Below, piece by piece: positions 1-4,035 of a stretch of 5,518 nucleotides of DNA. Position 1 is the first letter of the stretch; every line of letters starts with the position of its first letter. Below the pieces are notes generated by a model. That model was not told the DNA's origin. It did no database searches and saw only the letters and a program-made list of their open reading frames with translations. The stretch comes from Chloroflexota bacterium (lineage in GTDB: Bacteria > Chloroflexota > Dehalococcoidia > Tepidiformales > Tepidiformaceae): positions 1 through 5,518 of the forward strand of contig JANXYE010000410.1 of assembly GCA_025350285.1 (NCBI GenBank). Reading direction: 5' to 3'. The position numbers and the translations under genes are program-made.

Positions 1-921
1 GTTCGAACCCATGGTGCTGCCCTGGATCTTCTTCTGGCGGAGGAAAACGCTGCCCTCGAGTTCGATCTTCTGGCCCACGGGGATCATCCCGACGATCGTC
101 GCCAGGCCGCCATCGCGGATGCTTTCGAACGCCTGCTCAGCGGCAACCTTAAGGCCGATGCACTCGAACGAGTAGTCGACGCCGCCGGGGACGATGTCCT
201 TCACCTTCGCCACCGGGTCGCCGCTTGAGCCATCGACGATGTGGGTCGCGCCCAGCGCCTTCGCCGTCGCGAGCTTCGATTCGTGGATATCGACGGCGAT
301 GATCGTCCGTGCCCCGGCGATGCGGGCGCCCTGGATGGCGGCGAGACCGACGCCACCCGCGCCGAAGACGACGACGGTCGAGCCGGGCTTTACCTCGGCC
401 GTATTCAGGGCCGCGCCAACACCCGTGGTCACACCGCAGCCGATGAGGGCGGCCGCTTCGAAGGGGACATCCTCGCGGATCTTCACGACCGCGTTTTCGT
501 GCACGAGCATTTTTTCGGCGTAGGTCGAAAGGTTCGCGAACTGGGCCACGGGATGGCCGTTCCAGGTGTACTTGGGCGCATCCTGGGGCCCGCGCCGCAC
601 TTCGGGGCTGCGGCAGAGGAACGATTCCCCGCTCAGGCAGCGGTCGCAATGGCCGCAGAAGACGCTCAGGCAGCAGATCACGTGGTCGCCGGGCTTCACG
701 TAGGAAACCTGCGAGCCGACGGATTCGACGATGCCGGCGCCTTCGTGGCCGAGAATCGTCGGGCCCTGCATGGGGTAGAGGCCATCGACGAAGTGGAGGT
801 CGCTGTGGCAGACACCGGTGGCCATCGTGCGGACGACGACCTCGCGTGCCATCGGCTTGTCGATCTCGATCTCTTCGATCGTGAGCGGCTGCTTGGCGCC
901 ATGGAAAACGGCGGCTTTCAT
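1..921 (-). CDS. Zn-dependent alcohol dehydrogenase (MDR family), C-terminus missing
   Basis: Medium-chain dehydrogenase that would oxidise an alcohol, or reduce an aldehyde, with NAD(H) in the cytoplasm. The visible 307 residues begin MKAAVFHG. Catalytic-zinc ligands are Cys38 (GVCHSD), His59-Glu60 (GHEGAG) and Cys162 (IGCGVTTG). Structural-zinc ligands are Cys89, Cys92, Cys95 and Cys103. The Rossmann motif GAGGVG lies at 187-192, and Asp211 at the end of the second strand favours NAD over NADP. The frame is open at the left edge; full-length members have about 360-370 residues, so roughly 60 are missing. The ATG at 921 is preceded by AAGGAG (minus strand, 928-933) with a 6-nt spacer, which fixes the start. 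Overall it resembles class III-like and NDMA-dependent alcohol dehydrogenases; the substrate cannot be read from the sequence. It is divergent from the Uma2 gene and has no visible operon partner in the window. Family assignment is very secure, subfamily is not. Confidence 0.95.
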   Translation of the reverse strand, partial: MKAAVFHGAKQPLTIEEIEIDKPMAREVVVRTMATGVCHSDLHFVDGLYPMQGPTILGHEGAGIVESVGSQVSYVKPGDHVICCLSVFCGHCDRCLSGESFLCRSPEVRRGPQDAPKYTWNGHPVAQFANLSTYAEKMLVHENAVVKIREDVPFEAAALIGCGVTTGVGAALNTAEVKPGSTVVVFGAGGVGLAAIQGARIAGARTIIAVDIHESKLATAKALGATHIVDGSSGDPVAKVKDIVPGGVDYSFECIGLKVAAEQAFESIRDGGLATIVGMIPVGQKIELEGSVFLRQKKIQGSTMGSN

Positions 922-950
922 GGGATGCTCCTTCAAGAACAGGGGATGGG

Positions 951-977
951 CGGGACTATACGCCGATCGTAGTCCCG
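951..977. promoter_or_regulatory. Inverted repeat, candidate operator of the alcohol dehydrogenase
   Basis: Perfect 8-bp arms CGGGACTA (951-958) and TAGTCCCG (970-977) are separated by 11 bp. The left arm overlaps the presumed -10 box of the dehydrogenase (955-960 read on the minus strand) and the right arm covers the region where its -35 would lie. That geometry fits a dimeric repressor or activator site. No run of T follows, so a terminator is unlikely. The regulator is unknown and none is encoded in the window. Confidence 0.5.
955..960 (-). promoter_or_regulatory. -10-like box of the alcohol dehydrogenase
   Basis: Read on the minus strand this is TATAGT, five of six matches to TATAAT. It lies 33 bp upstream of the ATG and would give a leader of about 27 nt that contains the AAGGAG ribosome-binding site. 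No good -35 hexamer is visible 16-18 bp upstream, which would suit an activator-dependent promoter or simply reflect divergence from the E. coli consensus. Confidence 0.4.
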
Positions 978-1026
978 AGTGGCGATCCTTCCCCGGAAGG
1001 ACGAGTGGCGAGTTCCGAGTTCCGAG
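976..1026. repeat. Short direct and inverted repeats in the divergent gap
   Basis: The 10-mer CGAGTGGCGA occurs at 976-985 and again at 1002-1011, a period of 26 bp. Between the copies is a perfect palindrome, CCTTCC-CC-GGAAGG, at 987-1000. Directly after, the heptamer GAGTTCC is repeated in tandem at 1010-1016 and 1017-1023, with a further GAG to 1026. The cluster lies just upstream of the presumed Uma2 promoter. It could be regulatory or simply slipped, non-functional spacer DNA; the sequence does not decide. Confidence 0.55.
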
Positions 1027-1035
1027 AGCGTTTCG

Positions 1036-1041
1036 TATACT
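1036..1041 (+). promoter_or_regulatory. -10-like box of the Uma2 gene
   Basis: TATACT matches five of six positions of TATAAT. A weak TTCCGA at 1013-1018, inside the heptamer repeat, lies 17 bp upstream. Transcription would begin near 1048, leaving about 12 nt before the ATG and placing the AGAGG ribosome-binding sequence close to the 5' end. Confidence 0.4.
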
Positions 1042-1059
1042 GGAGGCGAGAGGTGCCGG

Positions 1060-1611
1060 ATGGCTACGCTGACGGGGACGCGGATGACGGCGGACGAGTT
1101 CCTCGCGACGGAGGAGAGCGAAGGGTACGAGCTGGTGCACGGCTGCCCAGAGGAGATACCGATGGGAGCGCTTTCATCCTGGGTCGGCGGGGAACTGTTC
1201 TTCTACCTGCGGTTGTTCTTGGGCCAACAACCGCTCGGCCGCATGTTCCCCCAGGAGACTGCCGTCAAAGCGTGGCCCGAGGACGAAGGTCACTTCCGCA
1301 AGCCGGATGGCATGTTCGTCTCGAATGCGCGGCTAGCGGGCTTAACCCCGCAGACCCTCCAGGCAGTGCCGGACCTCGTCTTCGAGGTCATCTCTCCCAA
1401 CGATGAGACGCAGAAGACTGAGACCAAGCTCCAGGAGTACTTCACGGCGGGCGTCCGGCTCGTCTGGGTCATCTATCCCGAGTCGCGGTCCGTCTATATC
1501 TATCGGGCGGACGGCGGCGGGGCGTGGGTCGGCGCGGACGGGATGCTCACCGGCGAAGACGTGCTCCCCGGCTTCTCGGTCGCGGTAAAGGACCTGTTCC
1601 CGTCCTCGTAG
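1060..1611 (+). CDS. Uma2 family endonuclease-like protein (DUF820)
   Basis: A 183-residue PD-(D/E)XK-fold protein of the Uma2/DUF820 group, a family expanded in some lineages and of unknown cellular role. Signature segments appear in the usual order: YELVHG near 23-28 with Glu24, RKPDGMFV with Asp83, PDLVFEVISP with Glu109, then Lys123 in a KLQEYFTAGV segment, and VWVIYPESRSVYIY at 135-148. The acidic residues and lysine are consistent with a metal-dependent nuclease site. The chosen ATG has AGAGG at 1049-1053 with a 6-nt spacer, and the family domain starts a few residues later. An in-frame GTG at 979 would add 27 residues that run through the promoter repeats, so I rejected it. It stands alone, with repeats upstream and downstream and no partner methylase or antitoxin visible. 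The fold call is firm; nuclease activity is inferred from the family. Confidence 0.9.
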   Translation: MATLTGTRMTADEFLATEESEGYELVHGCPEEIPMGALSSWVGGELFFYLRLFLGQQPLGRMFPQETAVKAWPEDEGHFRKPDGMFVSNARLAGLTPQTLQAVPDLVFEVISPNDETQKTETKLQEYFTAGVRLVWVIYPESRSVYIYRADGGGAWVGADGMLTGEDVLPGFSVAVKDLFPSS

Positions 1612-1680
1612 CCGGGCCACTGGTGGGCGTGAGCGTAGCCCGGGTTGCCGCGCGTGCCGCGGTTGGCCCACGAGGGCTCC

Positions 1681-1730
1681 TGGCGGCGAGGTTCGTCATC
1701 ATGACCGCTCCCGTGAGGTCGCGGTACTGT
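1681..1730. repeat. Interspersed palindromic repeat, copy A
   Basis: First of three copies of a roughly 50-bp element. The last 27 bases (ACCGCTCCCGTGAGGTCGCG through ACTGT, 1704-1730) are nearly identical to copy B. The core holds the inverted arms ACCGC (1704-1708) and GCGGT (1721-1725), 12 bp apart, which could form a hairpin. The upstream half is more diverged than in B and C. In form it recalls REP-type palindromic elements; no transposase is present. Confidence 0.75.
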
Positions 1731-1770
1731 TTCGGCGAGCAGACCTCAGGGTGGACGGTCTTCGCGGCCC

Positions 1771-1820
1771 CGACGGCGGGCGGCGTGATCGGGACCGCTC
1801 CCATGAGGTCGCGGTACTGT
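1771..1820. repeat. Interspersed palindromic repeat, copy B
   Basis: It differs from copy A by a single base over the final 27 positions (CAT for CGT in the core) and starts 90 bp after it. It keeps the ACCGC and GCGGT arms. Its upstream half, including GGCGGGCGGCGT, matches copy C much better than copy A. Confidence 0.75.
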
Positions 1821-1822
1821 GC

Positions 1823-1872
1823 CGGCGGCGGGCGGCGTCATCGGGGCCGCTCCCGTGACGTCGCGGTACCGC
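1823..1872. repeat. Interspersed palindromic repeat, copy C
   Basis: It starts 52 bp after copy B, so B and C form an almost head-to-tail pair. It shares the GGCGGGCGGCGT upstream half with B. The core has diverged: GCCGC for ACCGC in the left arm, GACGTC for GAGGTC in the middle, and GGTACC where the others have GGTACT. It ends about 80 bp before the SDR start. Confidence 0.7.
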
Positions 1873-1919
1873 CAGACGTGGGCGCTGGCGCGGCTACGGA
1901 CGGGGGCGTGCGGTTATCG

Positions 1920-1925
1920 TATCCT
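1920..1925 (+). promoter_or_regulatory. -10-like box of the SDR gene
   Basis: TATCCT (four of six matches to TATAAT), or the overlapping TATCGT at 1915-1920, lies about 30 bp before the ATG. The expected leader is about 24 nt and includes the GGGAGGG ribosome-binding site. There is no clear -35. The preceding CG gives CGTATCCT, similar to CGTATACT before the Uma2 gene. Confidence 0.3.
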
Positions 1926-1955
1926 CCCCCGCAAACGGTTTCGGGAGGGACTCTT

Positions 1956-2759
1956 ATGGCTACGACGGTTTCAGCGCCGATCAGCGGGCGAAGGTTCGAG
2001 GGGAAGGTGGTCATCGTTACCGGGGCGGCGGGCGGTATTGGGCGGGCGGCCTGCCTGCGATTCGCGAGCGAAGGGGCGAAAGTCGTCGCGGTGGACCTGC
2101 CAGGGCCAGCCCTGAAGGCCATCGTCGATGAGCTGAAGGCCGCTGGCGGCGAGGCGATCTCGGCGGCCGCGGACGTGACCCAGTCGGCTCAGGTCAAGGG
2201 GTATGTCGATGCGGCGAAGTTCTCCTTCGGGCGAATCGATGCGCTCTTCAATAACGCTGGTATCGAAGGCTGGGTTGGGCCTTCGACCGAGTACCCGGAG
2301 GAGATCTTCGACAAGGTGCTGGCCGTGAACGTGAAGGGCGTCTGGCTCGGAATGAAGTACGTCGTCCCGGTGATGCGCGAGCAGGGCGGCGGCGCGATCG
2401 TCAACACGTCGTCGGTGGCCGGGCTTAGTGGGACGCCGACGATCATCGCCTATGGCGCGAGCAAGCACGCCGTCATCGGGCTCACCAAGAGCGCGGCGAT
2501 CGAGTTCGGCGGCGACCAGATCCGGGTGAACGCGGTCTGCCCCTCGCCGATCGAGACGCGGATGATGCGCTCGCTCGAACGGGGATTAAACCCGGACGAC
2601 CCCGAGGCTGTGCACCGCGCGGCGGCGGCCAACATCCCGCTCGGGCGCTACGGCGAGCCGGAGGAGGTGGCGGCCCTCGCGGCCTTCCTCTGTAGCGACG
2701 ACGCGAAGTTCATCAGTGGTGGCGTCTACACGGTGGACGGTGGCAGCCGGGCGCGTTAA
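1956..2759 (+). CDS. SDR family NAD-dependent oxidoreductase (classical type)
   Basis: Complete 267-residue short-chain dehydrogenase/reductase of usual length, probably cytoplasmic and tetrameric like its family. The cofactor motif TGAAGGIG lies at 22-29, Asp47 after the second strand indicates NAD(H), DV is at 73-74 and NNAG at 99-102. The catalytic tetrad is Asn125, Ser153, Tyr166 (YGASK) and Lys170. The C-terminal part carries PLGRYGEPEEVAALAAFLCSDDAKFISG and ends VDGGSRAR, typical of FabG-like and sugar/steroid-type SDRs. The usual PG after strand six reads Pro196-Ser197. The ATG at 1956 follows GGGAGGG (1943-1949) with a 6-nt spacer, and the Rossmann fold begins a normal distance later; an in-phase upstream extension runs through repeats and was rejected. 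The substrate cannot be inferred. It converges on alanine racemase, with the stop codons overlapping. Confidence 0.95.
   Translation: MATTVSAPISGRRFEGKVVIVTGAAGGIGRAACLRFASEGAKVVAVDLPGPALKAIVDELKAAGGEAISAAADVTQSAQVKGYVDAAKFSFGRIDALFNNAGIEGWVGPSTEYPEEIFDKVLAVNVKGVWLGMKYVVPVMREQGGGAIVNTSSVAGLSGTPTIIAYGASKHAVIGLTKSAAIEFGGDQIRVNAVCPSPIETRMMRSLERGLNPDDPEAVHRAAAANIPLGRYGEPEEVAALAAFLCSDDAKFISGGVYTVDGGSRAR
2756..2759. other. Shared TTAA carrying both convergent stop codons
   Basis: TAA at 2757-2759 ends the SDR on the plus strand and TAA read from 2758 to 2756 ends alr on the minus strand. The genes overlap by four bases, with no intergenic space for a terminator; I see no hairpin with a T run close to either side. 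Confidence 0.9.
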
Positions 2760-3967
2760 GCGTGGTGGAGGCCGCCTGAATCTGTAACGGATTCGACGAG
2801 CCCATCGCGGTGGAAGATGCGCGGCAACCGCGCCTGGAGGGACGAAAGCGTGTCCCAGGGGATGGTGCCGGCGTCCGCCGCAACGTCTTCGGCGCGAATG
2901 GCGGCGCTTCCGTCCGTCCCGATAAGCGTGGCGACCTGCCCAACCTCTACCGGACCGGCATCGGTTATGTCGATGAGAAACTGGTCCATGCAGACGCGCC
3001 CGACCATCGGACAGCGGTGGCCGGTGACCAGCACGGCACCCAGGTTGCCGAGGCCGCGCCGCCATCCGTCGGCGTAGCCTATCGGCACGAGGCCGAGGCG
3101 GGACGGGCGGGGCGCTCGCCAGGTGAGGCCGTAGCTCACGCCCTCGCCAGTCGGGACCTCGTGCACGCGGATGAGGCGGCCACGAAGGGCGAGCACGGGC
3201 TCCAGTTGCGGCCCAGCGGTGTTGGCGGGCAGGATTCCGTGCAGGGCGAGGCCAATTCTTACACCGTTCAGGCGAAACGCCCCACGGCGGAGGGCCGTGG
3301 CCGTGTTCGCGGCGTGACGATATGGCGCCCAGGCGAGTTCAGCGGCCACGCGTTCGAAGGCGGCATACTGGGCGTCGGAGTACGAATCGTCGAGCTCGTC
3401 CGAGTTGGCCATGTGCGTGCTCAAGCCTTCCACCAGAAGGCCTGGCAGGGAGCGCGCGGCAATGGCCAGTTCGAGACCTTCCGCGGGGGTCAGGCCGTCG
3501 CGGTGGAGGCCGGAATCGATGTGAATGTGGAATTTCGACACACGCCCGGCGGCGACGGCGGCGTCCGAAAGCGCCCGGGCGAGGTCCAGCGACTCACAGG
3601 TAAGGGTAATCCCAGCGTTGACCGCCTCCGCCGCCCGCGGCGGTGGGGTATGGCCCAGGACGATGATCGGTCTTGTCAGGCCCAGGGCTCGCAAGCGGAG
3701 CGCTTCGTCCAGCCAGACAACGGCGAAGCGATCAACGCCGGCCGTTTCGAGCGCCGGCGCGACGCCCTCGACGCCGGCCCCGTAGGCGTTCGCTTTGACG
3801 ACCGCAATCAGGTCAACGCCGGGCCCGAGTTCGGCTTTGAGGCTGGCGACATTGCGGGCCTGGGCGGCGAGGTTCACTTCGACCCAGCTGTTGAGCGCGC
3901 TCGTCGCGTCAGCGAGCGTCGCCCCGCAGCGACGCGTTTCGGGAGCGGGCGGAGAGACGTTGGTCAC
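2756..3967 (-). CDS. alr: Alanine racemase
   Basis: PLP-dependent fold-type III enzyme converting L- to D-alanine for peptidoglycan synthesis in the cytoplasm. It has 403 residues, slightly long because of about 25 variable N-terminal residues before SWVEVNL. The PLP lysine is Lys58 in VVKANAYG; the family's YGHG is YGAG here. Other family segments are HIDSGLHRDG with Arg156, STHMANSDE at 183-191, HAANTAT at 218-224, VRIGLALHG at 236-244, the second catalytic base Tyr279 in GVSYGLTW, IGYADGWRRG at 296-305 and GRVCMDQ at 323-329. The position normally holding the carbamylated lysine is His149. The start is GTG with GTGAGG five bases upstream, and an in-frame TAA lies just above it, so no longer product is possible. 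It is divergent from the Slt-like lipoprotein, a sensible cell-wall pairing. The assignment is secure; broader racemase specificity cannot be excluded. Confidence 0.95.
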   Translation of the reverse strand: MTNVSPPAPETRRCGATLADATSALNSWVEVNLAAQARNVASLKAELGPGVDLIAVVKANAYGAGVEGVAPALETAGVDRFAVVWLDEALRLRALGLTRPIIVLGHTPPPRAAEAVNAGITLTCESLDLARALSDAAVAAGRVSKFHIHIDSGLHRDGLTPAEGLELAIAARSLPGLLVEGLSTHMANSDELDDSYSDAQYAAFERVAAELAWAPYRHAANTATALRRGAFRLNGVRIGLALHGILPANTAGPQLEPVLALRGRLIRVHEVPTGEGVSYGLTWRAPRPSRLGLVPIGYADGWRRGLGNLGAVLVTGHRCPMVGRVCMDQFLIDITDAGPVEVGQVATLIGTDGSAAIRAEDVAADAGTIPWDTLSSLQARLPRIFHRDGLVESVTDSGGLHHA

Positions 3968-3976
3968 TCGGGCCTC

Positions 3977-3999
3977 ACGTTATGACGCGTAACGAACGT
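3977..3999. promoter_or_regulatory. Nested inverted repeats between alr and the Slt-like gene
   Basis: CGTTA (3978-3982) pairs with TAACG (3990-3994), and ACGTT (3977-3981) also pairs with AACGT (3995-3999). The site lies in the 68-bp divergent gap, just upstream of the alr ribosome-binding region and abutting the -35 of the Slt-like gene, so a bound protein could affect both. The arms are only 5 bp, so chance is a real alternative. Confidence 0.25.
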
Positions 4000-4028
4000 T
4001 GACCGCCCGCCGCGCCTCTGCCTAGCAT
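3999..4028 (+). promoter_or_regulatory. Promoter of the Slt-like lipoprotein gene
   Basis: TTGACC (3999-4004, five of six matches to TTGACA) and TAGCAT (4023-4028, four of six matches to TATAAT) are separated by 18 bp. Transcription would start about seven bases after the -10, that is at 4035-4036, which is the first base of the ATG. No purine-rich ribosome-binding sequence precedes the ATG. Together these point to a leaderless mRNA. Confidence 0.55.
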
Positions 4029-4035
4029 CGGTTGC

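Larger units (their letters stand above)
1612..1955. other. Non-coding spacer with dispersed repeats
   Basis: This 344-bp stretch separates the Uma2 stop from the SDR start. An open frame in phase with the SDR crosses it, but it lacks any conserved domain and reads through repeat copies, so I regard it as non-coding. It contains three copies of a 50-bp repeat (annotated separately) and, at 1612-1680, GC-rich sequence with a possible GTGGGC (1623-1628) to GCCCAC (1666-1671) pairing. No hairpin followed by a T run is visible, so there is no recognisable intrinsic terminator for the Uma2 gene. Confidence 0.7.

Noticed and set aside
241..972. Plus-strand 243-residue open frame opposite the alcohol dehydrogenase
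   Set aside because: It is antisense to a clear Zn-dehydrogenase with all its motifs; a shadow of GC-rich codon structure with no recognisable domain.
951..1000. Intrinsic terminators formed by the inverted repeats
   Set aside because: Neither hairpin is followed by a T run, and they lie between divergent starts where no transcript needs to end.
979..1059. Upstream GTG start adding 27 residues to the Uma2 protein
   Set aside because: The added residues translate the promoter and short repeats; the ATG at 1060 has a good ribosome-binding site and fits the family's length.
1681..1872. CRISPR array
   Set aside because: Only three imperfect copies, unequal spacing (90 and 52 bp), long diverged units and no cas genes.
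1524..1955. In-frame N-terminal extension of the SDR, giving a 411-residue protein
   Set aside because: It overlaps the end of the Uma2 gene, runs through the repeat copies, has no recognisable domain, and the ATG at 1956 has a well-placed GGGAGGG and a normal SDR N-terminus.
2589..2600. Unusual Pro-Ser in place of Pro-Gly in the SDR as a functional anomaly
   Set aside because: The residue at this SDR position varies and the catalytic tetrad and cofactor motifs are intact, so it is noted in the gene entry only.
2810..3985. Plus-strand 391-residue open frame opposite alanine racemase
   Set aside because: Alanine racemase motifs are complete on the minus strand; the opposite frame shows no domain and is rich in Gly, Arg and Ala.
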